Origin: DASUAS01 sp963720765
GTDB lineage: Bacteria; Actinomycetota; Acidimicrobiia; IMCC26256; DASPTH01
Length of the DNA: 64,000 nt
Assembly (NCBI GenBank): GCA_963720765.1
Contig: CAVRGS010000013.1
Span: forward strand, 372,001-436,000
Direction: 5' to 3'
The position numbers were made by a program, and so were the translations under genes. A model generated the notes under the pieces. It was not told where the DNA came from, searched no databases, and saw only the letters and a list, made by a program, of their open reading frames with translations. Below are positions 17,359 through 28,432 of the stretch, piece after piece. Position 1 is the stretch's first letter, and every line of letters begins with the position of its first letter.

Positions 17359-18431
17359 GTGGCGGTGGCTGAACGCGACCTGACGAGCGGAGCCACCGGG
17401 GGGTTCGTCGGATTGTTCCCGTGGCGCGGGGTCGTCGCCCCGTGGCTCCTGTCGCGGGCGTTGTCGATCGTCGTGCTGCTGGCCGCGGTGAACGATCCCG
17501 CCGCGGGTCGCGCTTCGTGCAGGTGGCGACGCGCTGGGACGGCGCCTTCTACCTCGACATCGCCCGCAACGGTTACGGCCCCGTCGACGTCCCGTTCCCG
17601 AAGTGGCCGTTCTTCCCCATGCTGCCGGGGTTGATCCGGGGCCTGAGCGAGGTGGCCGACGACAAGGCCGCCATCTTCCTGCTCAACCAGGTCGTGTTCC
17701 TGGTGGCACTCGCCGGTGTCCACCGGCTGGCGTCGCGCCGCGGTGGGGTGACGGTGGCGCGGCTGGCGACCTGGTCACTCGCGCTCTTCCCCGCGTCGTT
17801 CGTGTTCTCGATGACCTACCCGTCGGCGATCTTCCTCGCCGCGTCGGTGTGGGCGTTCGTGCTGGTCGAGGACGAGCACGACATCGCCGCCGGGCTGGTC
17901 GCGGTGGGAGCCGCACTGGTGCGTCCCAACGGTGCGGTGCTCGTGATCGCGCTGATCGTCGCGGTCTGGCCGTCGTTGCGACGCGCGCTCGTCGTGGCGG
18001 CGCCGTCGGTGGTCGCGGTCGCCGCGTGGTGTGCCTACTGCTGGGATCGCACCGGTGACCCACTGGTGTTCCTCACCAGCAAGTCGCGCTGGCAGGAGAT
18101 CACGTTCGTCGGGTTGTTCGAGGGCCACGTCAAGTGGTCGGTGCTCCCGCACATCGGGTTGGCGATCGGCGCACTCGCGGTGCTGGTCGTGCAGCGCAAG
18201 AAGTTGCCGGTGTCGTGGCTGGTGTTCGGAGTGCTCTATCTCGTCCCGTCGTTGCAGCTCGGCATGGTCGGGGTCGGGCGCTACGCCAACGAGTGCTTCC
18301 CTCCGTTCGTCGGCGTCGGCCAGCTGCTCGCACGCTGGTCGGTGCGCATCCGAGCCCTCTACTTCGTGGCGTCGACCGTCGGCCTCGTGCTCTTCGCCGT
18401 CGTCGCCGCCCGCTACGAGCTCGTCCCCTGA
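17359..18431 (+). CDS. Mannosyltransferase-like (PIG-V type) membrane protein, frameshifted
   Basis: The N-terminal frame from GTG 17359 (PWLLSRALSIVVLLAAVNDP) loses sense near 17490-17510, where a one-base shift opens the rest: RFVQVATRWDGAFYLDIA, then many hydrophobic segments ending FVASTVGLVLFAVVAARYEL. The motif RWDGxxYLxIAxxGYG after the first helix is characteristic of PIG-V-like GPI/dolichol-type mannosyltransferases of actinobacteria, with the acidic residue as catalytic base. Reassembled length is about 357 residues. Likely an indel in the sequence rather than a dead gene. Confidence 0.7.
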
Positions 18432-18448
18432 GCGCTGCTCGAGCGTGG

Positions 18449-19184
18449 CTACGCGCCCATGAGGGCTCGCCATTGCTCCAACGTGGGGACACGGAACACG
18501 TAGTTGTGGGCGCGGGTGTCGCCCATCGTCGCCGACGCCGCCGGGGAGTAGCGGTGGCCCGGGTACAGCACGGTGGTGTCGGGGAGCGTGGCCAGGCGCT
18601 GCGTGAGGCTCTCGTACATCGCGTCGGGATCGGAACCGGGGAGGTCGGTGCGGCCGCAGCCCTCGAGGAACAACGTGTCGCCGGCGACGAGCCGGCCGTC
18701 GACGACGAAGCACTGGCTGCCGGGTGTGTGCCCGGGCGTGTGCATGAGCTCGATCGGGATGCCGCCGGCGTGCACGACGTCGCCGCTGTCGTGCAGCGAG
18801 AGGTCGGAGTCGGACAGGCCCGTCGAGCGCTTCACCCACTCGGCCTCGGCGCGCTGGATGTGCACGGGCACGCCACCACCGTCGAGCGCGAGCAGCTCGC
18901 GGCAGACCCTCGATGGAGTAGCCCATGATGTCGCCGCCGCAGTGGTCGGCGTGGTAGTGCGTGACGAGCGCGCCGGTCAGGCGGAGGCCGTCGGCTGCGA
19001 GCAGATCGACGAGCTCCCCGACGCCGTACGCGGGGTCGACCACCACGGCCTCGCCGGTTTCGCGGTCGCCGACGAGGTACACGAAGTTCACCATCTGGCG
19101 CGCCAGCGGGTCGTCACGAGCGAAGTCGGTACCCGACAGGAGCTGGCGGAAGTAGAGACGGTCCTCGTGCTCGTTCCAGCTCAT
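18449..19184 (-). CDS. MBL-fold metallohydrolase, frameshifted
   Basis: Starts MSWNEHEDRLYFRQLLSG and shows the metal motif THYHADHCGGD, then breaks at about 18900-18915. One base shift continues as CRELLALDGGGVPVHIQRA with HTPGHTPGSQCF, GDTLFLEGCGRTDLPGSD and YPGHRYSP, the remaining metal ligands of a glyoxalase II/persulfide dioxygenase-type beta-lactamase fold. Reassembled length about 245 residues. It follows the SDR gene by 13 bp in a four-gene minus-strand operon. Substrate probably a glutathione- or mycothiol-like thioester or persulfide; inference only. Confidence 0.8.
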
Positions 19185-19197
19185 GGTGCTGCTTCCT

Positions 19198-19992
19198 TCA
19201 CGAGCCGGCTCGCATCGAACCCATGGCGGCGACGAAGGCGCCGGGGTCGTTGCTCTTGCCGACGACGATCGAGTGTTGCGGACCACCGCCGGGAAAGTCG
19301 GGTGGGGCGTACCACTCGAAGCCCTCACCCTCGATCGCGTCGACGACCGACTGCGCCGCCTCGGCCGCGGGGACGAACGGACCCTGGTAGGCGGCAGGCT
19401 CGTTGCCGGGCTGGTCCCAGATCTCGGTGTCGATCGGTCCCGGCAGCACCAGCTTCACCTCGACGCCGGTGCCGTAGAGGTCGACGGCCATCCCCTCGGT
19501 CCATCCGCACAGCGCGAACTTGCTCGCGCAGTACGCGGCCTCGTTCGCGATCGGCACGCGACCGCCGAGGCTCGACACGTTGACGACGCACCCGCCGCCC
19601 CGCGTCAGCCAATCGGGGAGCAGTGCGAGCGACATGCGCACCGGCGCGTGGAAGTTGACGTCCATCACGTGTGCGACGTCGGCGGCGGTGAGGTGGGGTA
19701 CCGGGATGCGCGCCGGGATGCCCGCGTTGTTCACGAGGCAGTCGACGCGACCCCACTCGCGCGCGGCCTGGTGCACGAGTCCCTCGGCGGCGGTGAGATC
19801 GCCGAGGTCGATCGGCCAGGCGCGCGACTCCGGCGTGTGCACACGACATTCGGCGAGCACCTCCTCGAGTCGCTCGGCGCGCCGCGCCACCAATCCGACG
19901 GCCGCGCCGCGCGCCGCCAGCATCGGACCGAGGGCGGCGCCGATGCCCGACGACGCACCCGTGACGATGATGTTCGCTCCGTCGATCTGCAC
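19198..19992 (-). CDS. Short-chain dehydrogenase/reductase
   Basis: 264-residue classical SDR. Cofactor loop TGASSGIG near residue 12, NNAG motif (LVNNAGIPARIP), catalytic Ser in NVSSLGG, and Y-x3-K as YCASKFALCG, followed by LPGPIDTEIWDQP. NADP(H) preference is suggested by the basic VARRAERL after strand 2. GTG 19992 is preceded by GAGGGA; 14 bp after the upstream stop. Substrate unknown. Confidence 0.92.
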   Translation of the reverse strand: MQIDGANIIVTGASSGIGAALGPMLAARGAAVGLVARRAERLEEVLAECRVHTPESRAWPIDLGDLTAAEGLVHQAAREWGRVDCLVNNAGIPARIPVPHLTAADVAHVMDVNFHAPVRMSLALLPDWLTRGGGCVVNVSSLGGRVPIANEAAYCASKFALCGWTEGMAVDLYGTGVEVKLVLPGPIDTEIWDQPGNEPAAYQGPFVPAAEAAQSVVDAIEGEGFEWYAPPDFPGGGPQHSIVVGKSNDPGAFVAAMGSMRAGS

Positions 19993-20006
19993 TCGTGTCC
20001 CTCTGC

Positions 20007-20645
20007 TCAGCCGTAGTCGCGCACGGTGGGTGATGTCGGTGTGGTCGGGGCGGCCGTGCCCGCCACCGCTCGGTACGCCGGGGTGTTCTGGAGGTGCTTC
20101 GCCACGAACAGCGAGAACGGGACGTCGCCGTTGGTCGGCGTGGCCGCGGCCTGCTCCCGTGACGTGTGGATCATGGCCGCCACGTCGACGGTCTTCCAGT
20201 TCACGAGCTTGCTGCCTGCGCGCGTCGCGTACACCTGGGTCTCCGGCGCCGGCGTCGGACGGTCGTCGACCGCGGGTCGCGGTTCCTGGCACACGTCGAA
20301 CGACTTCAGGTCCTTCCACCGCCTGAACACGTACGGCAGGAACACCTTCGACACGTCGACGGTGCCGTCGATGTAGTCCTGCGGCGTGTAGTCGCCGGTC
20401 GGTTCGACATAGATGGCGAGGTGCGTCCCGGTCGCGTCTCGTTCCTGCGCCGGGTTCACCAACGCCGCGCGCGTCACCCGGACGCCGAGGGGTTTCACCT
20501 TCTTCGCGAAGATGGCGACGAGGTCTTTGCGGGCAGCCGGCGGCAACCGCGACGAGTTGCTCGCACCGGCCGCGGTGGCGACCAATCCGCTCGCCGTGAA
20601 CGCGAGCAGCATCACGAGTGCGGCGACCAGCCGCGTGGCGTGCAT
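20007..20645 (-). CDS. Exported hypothetical protein (212 aa)
   Basis: Signal peptide RLVAALVMLLAFTASGLVATAAGA, then a soluble domain with FAKKVKPLGVRVTRAALVN and GTHLAIYVEPTGDYTPQDY, ending in a Thr/Pro tail (APTTPTSPTVRDYG). It is 4 bp downstream of the L,D-transpeptidase, so it is probably co-expressed in the cell envelope. No family recognised. Confidence 0.7.
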   Translation of the reverse strand: MHATRLVAALVMLLAFTASGLVATAAGASNSSRLPPAARKDLVAIFAKKVKPLGVRVTRAALVNPAQERDATGTHLAIYVEPTGDYTPQDYIDGTVDVSKVFLPYVFRRWKDLKSFDVCQEPRPAVDDRPTPAPETQVYATRAGSKLVNWKTVDVAAMIHTSREQAAATPTNGDVPFSLFVAKHLQNTPAYRAVAGTAAPTTPTSPTVRDYG

Positions 20646-20649
20646 CGAG

Positions 20650-21455
20650 TCAGGCGTTGACCGAGACCGGGGTGCCGAGCGGCAACTGCTTGGCCAGCAT
20701 GGTGATGGCGTCGTTGTCCATGCGGATGCAGCCGTGAGTCGCGTTCTTGCCGAGCACGGACGCGTCGTCGTTGCCGTGGATGCCGACCTCGGCATCACCA
20801 CCCGCGAACGAGTCGAGGGTCTCGGAGTGGCTCGACAACCCATATGCGTACGGTCCGTACACCGTGTTCGGATCGGGTGCCTGCAACAGCACCCGCAGGT
20901 AGTACTCGCCGGTGGGGGTGGGCGTCGGCTTGCCCACGTCGGGCAGCGGCGGATCCGTGGCACCGACCGCGACCGGCCCGGTGTAGACGACGTCATCGCC
21001 CTTGTTCACGGTGATGGTGTGGTCACCGAGCCGTACGACGATGCGGTACGGATTCGGGGTGAGCGTGACGTCGGCCTTCTTCACCCACCCGGTGCTCCCG
21101 TTGGGTCGCACGGGCAGCAACACCTGGACCCAGCCGTCGGGGCGCTGCTGCTTCACCAGGAACACCTGCGGCACCTTCGACGTGGGAACGGTCGGGTCGT
21201 ACAGCCACGGATTGTCGAACTGGCGCGTCGCGGTCGTGCCCGCCGGCTCGTCGTAGACGTCGACCTCGGAGATCTCGGGCTTCACCGTCGCGATGTACGA
21301 CGTGTTGCTCGACGGCGGGGGGACGGTGGCCGCGGGTGCAGTGGTGGACACCGGCTTCTTGCCGAGCGTGGCCGCGTCGCCTCCACCGCAACCGACGAGC
21401 ACGAGCGCGAGCGCGCGATGAAGCAGAGGGAGGCGGTCCTGAAGCGGCGGAGCAC
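20650..21455 (-). CDS. L,D-transpeptidase lipoprotein (YkuD domain), frameshifted signal peptide
   Basis: Peptidoglycan cross-linking or Lpp-type transpeptidase. The catalytic block IHGNDDASVLGKNATHGCIRM matches the HxxxxxxxxxxxxxSHGChN YkuD signature with nucleophile Cys. The lipobox LVLVGCGGGD lies at the N-terminus. In the catalytic frame no start codon allows a proper signal peptide; GTG 21455, 7 nt after a TAACCT -10 box, gives MLRRFRTASL in another frame, so a one-base indel between about 21403 and 21440 must be corrected. The middle has an SH3-like region (NGSTGWVKKADVTL). Confidence 0.85.
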
Positions 21456-21462
21456 GGGGGCG

Positions 21463-21468
21463 AGGTTA
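21463..21468 (-). promoter_or_regulatory. -10 box for the L,D-transpeptidase operon
   Basis: TAACCT on the minus strand, seven bases before GTG 21455. Confidence 0.55.
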
Positions 21469-21483
21469 TCGGCGGATACGGGC

Positions 21484-21489
21484 TACGGT
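21484..21489 (+). promoter_or_regulatory. -10 box for leaderless AlkA-like gene
   Basis: TACGGT, seven bases before GTG 21497. It overlaps the alternative GTG 21488, which argues against that start. Confidence 0.55.
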
Positions 21490-21496
21490 GCCGCAC

Positions 21497-22117
21497 GTGG
21501 CGCGCCGGGCAGTGGTCGACGGGACGGCGGCGCTCGTTCGCCAGGCACCCGAGTTCGCGCCGTACGTCGACGCGCACGGCCCCGCTGAGCTGCGTCGAGC
21601 GCGACCCCGGCGGACGCACTTCGCGGAGCTGGCCAGAGCGATCTGCTTCCAGCAGTTGGCGGGCGCTGCAGCGCGCACCATCCACACCCGCTTCGTCGCC
21701 GCGCTCGATGGCGACGTGACCCCTGAGGCGGTGCTGGCGCTCCCGGTGGAGACGATGCGTGCCGCGGGCCTGTCGGGCAACAAGACCGCGTCCATCCGCG
21801 ATCTGGCCGAGAAGGTGCTCGCCGGCGACGTCGAGCTCGACCGGGTGGCCAAGCTGTCCGACGACGAGATCGTGGGCGAGCTCACGCTGGTGCGGGGCAT
21901 CGGCCGATGGACCGCCGAGATGTTCCTGATGTTCCAGCTCGGCCGACTCGACGTGTGGCCGGTCGGTGATCTCGGCGTGCGCAAGGGATATGCCGTGATC
22001 CACGGCTGGTCCGCCATGCCCACCCCGAAGGTGCTCGAGGTGCTCGGCGAGCCGCTGCGACCGTATCGCTCGCTGGCGGCGTGGTACTGCTGGCGCGCCG
22101 CCGACACGCAGCTCTGA
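21497..22117 (+). CDS. DNA-3-methyladenine glycosylase II-like (AlkA/HhH-GPD)
   Basis: About 206 residues. The helix-hairpin-helix LTLVRGIGRWTAEMFLM and the catalytic aspartate in WPVGDLGVRKGYAV are the HhH-GPD signature; FAELARAICFQQLAGAAA is the N-terminal helix pair. It removes alkylated purines in base excision repair. It lacks the extra N-terminal domain of E. coli AlkA and is close to the short actinobacterial form. Confidence 0.9.
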   Translation: MARRAVVDGTAALVRQAPEFAPYVDAHGPAELRRARPRRTHFAELARAICFQQLAGAAARTIHTRFVAALDGDVTPEAVLALPVETMRAAGLSGNKTASIRDLAEKVLAGDVELDRVAKLSDDEIVGELTLVRGIGRWTAEMFLMFQLGRLDVWPVGDLGVRKGYAVIHGWSAMPTPKVLEVLGEPLRPYRSLAAWYCWRAADTQL

Positions 22118-22135
22118 CCGCGGTCAACGATCATC

Positions 22136-23797
<1,662 letters not shown>

Positions 23798-23911
23798 CCG
23801 AACCGGCTCACCGGAGCGGGCGATCTCGATTCGTGACGTCACTCCGCCCCCGCAGGGGACGACGACGGCCCCGTGAGCGCGCACGGCGAGCCCCGCTGAT
23901 GGAGCCGCCGA

Positions 23912-24896
23912 TCAGCAGCCGCCACCCCATGGGCCCGTGCCCTGCCACTGGTACAGCACCCAGGCCATCTCGTCCTGGTCGTAGGGCGAGGCCAGGTTGG
24001 GTGGCACGCCGACGAGGTCGGACCGGCCCGCGTGCGCTGCGGTGACGTTCCAGGTGGCCTGCAGGAACTGGTAGGCGCCGAGGTAGGGACCGGACGGGTT
24101 CACCACGCCGTAGTTGCCCCCGCTCTCCCGCTGGCGCACGCAGCTGAGGAACGGATCGTCGTGGTGCGGGCTGACCCCGGGCGTTCCCGAGTAGTCGGGA
24201 GGTGGGGGAGGTGTGCTCGGCGCGGGCACCGTCGTGGTGGTGGTCGGTGCGGCCGCCGCGGGCGCGGTGCCCGTCGTCGTCGTGGTGGTGGTCTCGGCTG
24301 CCTTGGCTGCGGCAGCCTGCGCGGCTGCCGCTTGCACCTGCTCCTGGGCCTCGGCCTGGGCGAGCTTGGCGTCGATCGCCGCGCCCTGAGCCTTCAGCTG
24401 GGCGAGCGCGTCGGCCTGCGCCTGACGGGTGTCGCGCAACTCCTGCTCCTGCTTGTGGAGCGCACGCGTCGCCTTGTGCAACGCGGCGTAGACGTCCTGG
24501 TCGTGCGCGTTCACCTGGTCGATGAGGTGCGCTCGACGCGCAGCCTCGAGCGTGTCGTTGCCGTCGACCAGTGTCGCGAGCTGCGTGCCCGCCGATGTGT
24601 ACGCGACCAGCGCGCGTGGCGCGTGCAGCCTCGCGCGCAGCCCTGGCGCGCGCGAGCAGGTCGTCGCGCTGTTGTTCGCTGCGCGCGATGTCGTCGTCGA
24701 GCGAAGACACGCGCTCGAGCGCGGTGAAGTACTTCGACGACAGTGCATCGGCTTGCGCGCGCAGGTCACTCGCGGTGTTCGTGGTCTGCGCCTGCGCCTG
24801 CGCGAACGGGGCGAGCGCGATGCCGAGGGTGGCGCACAACGCCACGAGCACCCCGAGAACGAGCGCGCGCGAACCCGATTCACGGACCAGCGGCAT
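23912..24896 (-). CDS. Secreted transglycosylase-like cell-wall protein, frameshifted
   Basis: Leader LVLGVLVALCATLGIALAPF, then a long coiled coil (LRAQADALSSKYFTALERVS; further KATRALHKQEQELRDTRQAQ), a Thr/Pro linker and a C-terminal lysozyme/Rpf-like domain with catalytic Glu in CVRQRESGGNYGVVNPSGPY and FLQATWNVTA. The reading frame must shift by one base at about 24600-24650, in an alternating GCGC tract. Architecture (coiled coil plus muralytic domain) recalls RipA/RpfB-like peptidoglycan hydrolases. The ATG is 6 nt after TAGCGT. Confidence 0.82.
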
Positions 24897-24902
24897 CCCG
24901 AC

Positions 24903-24908
24903 ACGCTA
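24903..24908 (-). promoter_or_regulatory. -10 box for the transglycosylase gene
   Basis: TAGCGT on the minus strand, six bases before ATG 24896. Confidence 0.55.
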
Positions 24909-24977
24909 GCGAGGGCACCGGCGGCGTGTCCGCAACGGCCCCGGACGAGCGCGAAGTCGCAGGTCAGAGCGGTTCGG

Positions 24978-24983
24978 TAGCGT
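24978..24983 (+). promoter_or_regulatory. -10 box for leaderless aat
   Basis: TAGCGT, seven bases before GTG 24991. Confidence 0.55.
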
Positions 24984-24990
24984 GCATGCG

Positions 24991-25710
24991 GTGCCGGTCG
25001 AGCCGCCCCCCAGCCGATGGGAGCTGCCTGCACCGGCGCGGATGGCCGAAACGGCCGAAATCGCCGGCGTGGGCGCCGACCTCGCGCCCGGCACACTGCT
25101 CGCCGCGTACCGCCAGGGGCTGTTTCCCATGCGGTTGCAGGCGCGCGGGCCGCTCGGACCGGGGCCGCTGGGATGGTGGTCGCCCGATCCTCGGGGGATC
25201 ATCCCGCTCGACGGCCTCCACGTCAGCCGATCGCTGCGACGTTCGCTGCGGTCGTTCGAGATCCGGGTCGACACCGCGTTCGAGGACGTGATGCGCGGGT
25301 GCGCCGATCCGAAGCGCCCACACGGATGGATCGACAAGAAGTTCGTGGCTGCGTACGGCGAGCTGCATCGGCTCGGGTGGGCGCACAGCGTGGAGACGTG
25401 GCAGGTCGACGAGCACGGACGGGACGCGCTCGTCGGCGGTCTCTACGGCGTCGCCATCGGTGGACTGTTCGCGGCGGAGTCGAAGTTCCACCGCGTCACC
25501 GACGCGTCGAAGGTTGCGGTGGTCGCGCTCGTCGACCTCATGCGCACCGGTGGTGGCACGTTGCTCGACGTGCAGTGGACCACGCCGCACCTGTCCTCCC
25601 TCGGCGCGGTCGACGTGTCGCGAACGCACTACCTCGAACTGGTCGCGTCTGCGATCGCGGCACCGATGATCACGACGTTTCCCGACCTGTCCGATTCACG
25701 CGGGCGATAG
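24991..25710 (+). CDS. aat: Leucyl/phenylalanyl-tRNA--protein transferase
   Basis: Attaches Leu or Phe from tRNA to proteins with N-terminal Arg/Lys (N-end rule). Conserved blocks: AYRQGLFPM, WWSPDPRGIIPLDGLHVS, HSVETWQ, LVGGLYGVAIGGLF, ESKFHRVTDASKVAV and LLDVQWTTPHL. 239 residues. GTG 24991 is preferred over GTG 24982, which lies in the -10 box. Its TAG stop doubles as the first half of the next gene's -10. Confidence 0.95.
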   Translation: MPVEPPPSRWELPAPARMAETAEIAGVGADLAPGTLLAAYRQGLFPMRLQARGPLGPGPLGWWSPDPRGIIPLDGLHVSRSLRRSLRSFEIRVDTAFEDVMRGCADPKRPHGWIDKKFVAAYGELHRLGWAHSVETWQVDEHGRDALVGGLYGVAIGGLFAAESKFHRVTDASKVAVVALVDLMRTGGGTLLDVQWTTPHLSSLGAVDVSRTHYLELVASAIAAPMITTFPDLSDSRGR

Positions 25711-25713
25711 CCT
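25708..25713 (+). promoter_or_regulatory. -10 box built on the aat stop codon
   Basis: TAGCCT, seven bases before ATG 25721; its first three bases are the TAG stop of aat. Confidence 0.55.
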
Positions 25714-25720
25714 CCGCGTC

Positions 25721-26083
25721 ATGACTGACGACAACGTGGTCGTGTACCACAACCCGGTGTGCAGCAAGTCCCGCGGTGCGCTCGAGATCCTCGGTGAGCG
25801 CGGGATCGATGCCGAGGTCATCGAGTACCTGAAGGTGAACCCGAGTCGCACCGATCTCGAGCGGATCGTCGACTCGATCTCCGACGAGCCCGCCGCGCTC
25901 GTGCGCAAGGACAAGCGGTTCAAGGAGCTCGAGCTCGACGCGTCCGACTACACGACCCGCGACGAGGTGATCGCGCTGCTGCTCGCGCATCCCGAGCTCA
26001 TGGAACGTCCGGTCGTGTTCGTCGGTGAGCAGGCCGTCATCGCCCGTCCGAGTGAGCGGGTCCTCGAGCTCCTGGAGAGCTAG
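25721..26083 (+). CDS. ArsC/Spx-family reductase
   Basis: 120 residues, thioredoxin-like fold. The N-terminal VVYHNPVCSKSRGALEIL holds the conserved C-x-x-S of glutaredoxin-linked arsenate reductases; later EYLKVNPSRTDLERIV and RPVVFVGEQAVIARPSERVLELL match the family, including the RP-x8-9-RP segment. Could reduce arsenate or act as a generic redox adaptor; no ars genes flank it. Its stop TAG and that of the convergent MMPL gene share CTAG 26080-26083. Confidence 0.88.
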   Translation: MTDDNVVVYHNPVCSKSRGALEILGERGIDAEVIEYLKVNPSRTDLERIVDSISDEPAALVRKDKRFKELELDASDYTTRDEVIALLLAHPELMERPVVFVGEQAVIARPSERVLELLES

Positions 26084-28302
26084 ACCCCGACCGGGACCTT
26101 CGGTTCGGCCTCGATCGTGGCCTCGGGTGCGTCCTTCTCCCCTTCGATGTCGATGCGGGGGAGGAAACCGAGCCACTTCGGGAACCACCAGTTGGCGTCG
26201 CCGAGGATCTCCATGATCGACGGCACCAGCAGCATGCGCACGATGGTCGCATCGACGAGCACGGCGAACGCGAGACCGAGGCCGAACATCTTCACCTCGG
26301 GCGTCGGGTTCAAGACGAACGCCCCGAACACGAAGATCATGATCAGCGCCGCCGACGTGATGACGCGCGCGGTGCGGGCGAGTCCCTGGACGACACCCTG
26401 ACGCGTGTCGCCGGTGCGGTCGTACTCCTCGCGGACGCGCGTGAGCAGGAACACCTGGTAGTCCATCGAGAGGCCGAAGAGGACGGCGAACATCATCATC
26501 GGCACGAACGGCACGATGGGCACCGTCGACTCGAGTCCCACGAGCCCCTTCGCCCAGCCCCACTGGAACACCGCGACGGTCGCTCCGTAGGCGGCCGCGA
26601 CCGACAGCAGGTTCATGATCGCGGCGGTGAGCGGGACGAGGATCGAGTGGAACACGAGCATGAGCAGCAGGAACGAGAGCAGCACGACCGCGCCGATGAA
26701 GTAGGGGAGTCGGCTGCTGATCCGATCGCCGATGTCGATGAACGCGGCGGTGACGCCACCCACGTAGGCCTGCGCGCCGCTGGTGCCGACTGCAGTCGGG
26801 ATCACCGAGCTGCGCAGCGTCGAGACCAGGTCGGCGGTCTGCGCGCTGTCGGGTGCGGTCGTCGGCAGCACGCCGATCTGCGCGACCGCGCCGTTCGGGC
26901 TGGTCTGCGCAGGGAGCACCGCCTTCACGCCGGGCGTCTTCTCGATCGCGCTCGAGATGTCGGCGAGCACGGCGTCGTCACCCGCCGCGGGCAGTTGCAC
27001 CACGACGAGCAGCGGCCCGTTGGTGCCGGGCCCGAAGCCTTGCGCCACGAGGTCGTAGGCCTGCCGCTGCGTCGTCGAGCGGGGCAGGTTGCCGTCATCG
27101 GACTCGCCGAGTCGCATCGAGAGGACCGGCCACGCGATGAGCAGGAGGATGATCACCGCGCCGATGGCGAAGGGCCACGCGTGGCTGGCGACGAGGGTGG
27201 CCCATCGCTCCCACACCGAGCCCTTGGGCGGTGCGGGGTCACGGCCCTCACGCACGGCGCGGTCGGGGTGGTGGATGAGGCTCGGCACCTTCCAACGGTC
27301 GATGCCGTGGCCGACGACGCCGATCACCGCGGGGAGCAACGTGAGCGCGGCGAGCATCATCACTGCGACGACGAGGCCGGACATGTAGCCGAGTCGCGCG
27401 ACGTACGGGATGCCCGAGATGACGAGTCCGCAGATCGCGATCACGACTGTCGTTCCGGCGAAGAGCACCGCGGAACCGGCGGTCGCGACCGAGCGGCCGA
27501 CCGCGGCTTCGGTGTCGAGGCCGGCTGCGAGGTTCTCGCGGTAGCGCGTGACGATGAACAGGGAGTAGTCGATGCCGACGCCGAGCCCGATCATCGTGGC
27601 GAGCGTCGGTGCCACCGATCCGATCTCGGTGAACGACGCGATGATGCTCACCACCGAGAGACCCACGACGAGTCCGAAGACCGCGGTGAGGATCGGCAGG
27701 CCCATCGCCACCACCGAGCCGAAGGCGAACAACAGGATCACGACCGCGGCGAGCAGACCGATCAGGTCGGCGTTGCCCTGCGGCGGTTGGTCGGCGTAGT
27801 CGGTCACCGCGCCGCCGTACTGCACGTCGACGCCGGCGGTGGTGGCCGGCGCAGTCGCGGCTTCGATCTGCGTGAAGACGTCCTTCTGCAGCTCTTGTGC
27901 CTTGGTGTCGAACTGCACGGTGACGACCGCGATCTCGCCGCTCTTGGAGATGAACGCGCTGCCGACCGGCCCGTAGGGGTTGGTCACGCTCGTGACGTTC
28001 GGGATCTTCCCCAGCGCCGCCACGCTCGCGCTGATGGCGGGTTCGGCGGACGAGCTGGTGATGCCCTTGGGCGTCTCGAACACGACGAGCGCGTTGTCGC
28101 CCGCGGCGGCGGGGAAGTCCTTCTCGAGCAGGTCGAGCGCCGACTGCGACTGCGCATCGGGGATGCGGAAGTTGTCGCTGTACTGGCCGTCGAGCGCTCC
28201 TGCGAGCATCAGGATCGCGAGCGCGGCGACGATCCAGACGCCGATGAACCACCAGCGGTGACGAACCGCGCGTCGCCCGAGATGTTCCAGGAATCTCGAC
28301 AC
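26080..28302 (-). CDS. MMPL/RND-family transporter
   Basis: 740 residues with two halves, each one helix, a large extracytoplasmic domain, then five helices. First helix RWWFIGVWIVAALAILMLA; repeated signatures GLGVGIDYSLFIVTRYREN and FGLSMDYQVFLLTRVREEY hold the membrane Asp-Tyr pairs that relay protons. MMPL proteins export lipids or siderophores. GTG 28302 has GGAGGGG upstream. The divergent neighbour is an acyl-ACP thioesterase, which suggests lipid traffic. Confidence 0.93.
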   Translation of the reverse strand: MSRFLEHLGRRAVRHRWWFIGVWIVAALAILMLAGALDGQYSDNFRIPDAQSQSALDLLEKDFPAAAGDNALVVFETPKGITSSSAEPAISASVAALGKIPNVTSVTNPYGPVGSAFISKSGEIAVVTVQFDTKAQELQKDVFTQIEAATAPATTAGVDVQYGGAVTDYADQPPQGNADLIGLLAAVVILLFAFGSVVAMGLPILTAVFGLVVGLSVVSIIASFTEIGSVAPTLATMIGLGVGIDYSLFIVTRYRENLAAGLDTEAAVGRSVATAGSAVLFAGTTVVIAICGLVISGIPYVARLGYMSGLVVAVMMLAALTLLPAVIGVVGHGIDRWKVPSLIHHPDRAVREGRDPAPPKGSVWERWATLVASHAWPFAIGAVIILLLIAWPVLSMRLGESDDGNLPRSTTQRQAYDLVAQGFGPGTNGPLLVVVQLPAAGDDAVLADISSAIEKTPGVKAVLPAQTSPNGAVAQIGVLPTTAPDSAQTADLVSTLRSSVIPTAVGTSGAQAYVGGVTAAFIDIGDRISSRLPYFIGAVVLLSFLLLMLVFHSILVPLTAAIMNLLSVAAAYGATVAVFQWGWAKGLVGLESTVPIVPFVPMMMFAVLFGLSMDYQVFLLTRVREEYDRTGDTRQGVVQGLARTARVITSAALIMIFVFGAFVLNPTPEVKMFGLGLAFAVLVDATIVRMLLVPSIMEILGDANWWFPKWLGFLPRIDIEGEKDAPEATIEAEPKVPVGV

Positions 28303-28432
28303 CGTTGCCCCTCCGGTCGGTGCCCATGGTGACACCGTTCTCCAGTGTTTCGGCGCACCCTGGGCACCGCTTGATGCACAACTGGCTCGGTTGATGCGGA
28401 ACCGGGGGCGCCGCCCGTGCGACCATGAGCCC

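Noticed and set aside
18440..18480. Terminator between the mannosyltransferase-like and MBL genes
   Set aside because: Possible pairings are short and mismatched; I cannot support a hairpin.
20650..21402. L,D-transpeptidase starting at GTG 21402
   Set aside because: It would leave only MLVGC before the lipid-modified cysteine, too short for a signal peptide; the promoter points to GTG 21455.
23834..23843. GTGACGTCAC palindrome after the ABC-F gene
   Set aside because: Only 10 bp and likely by chance; nothing around it supports an operator or terminator.
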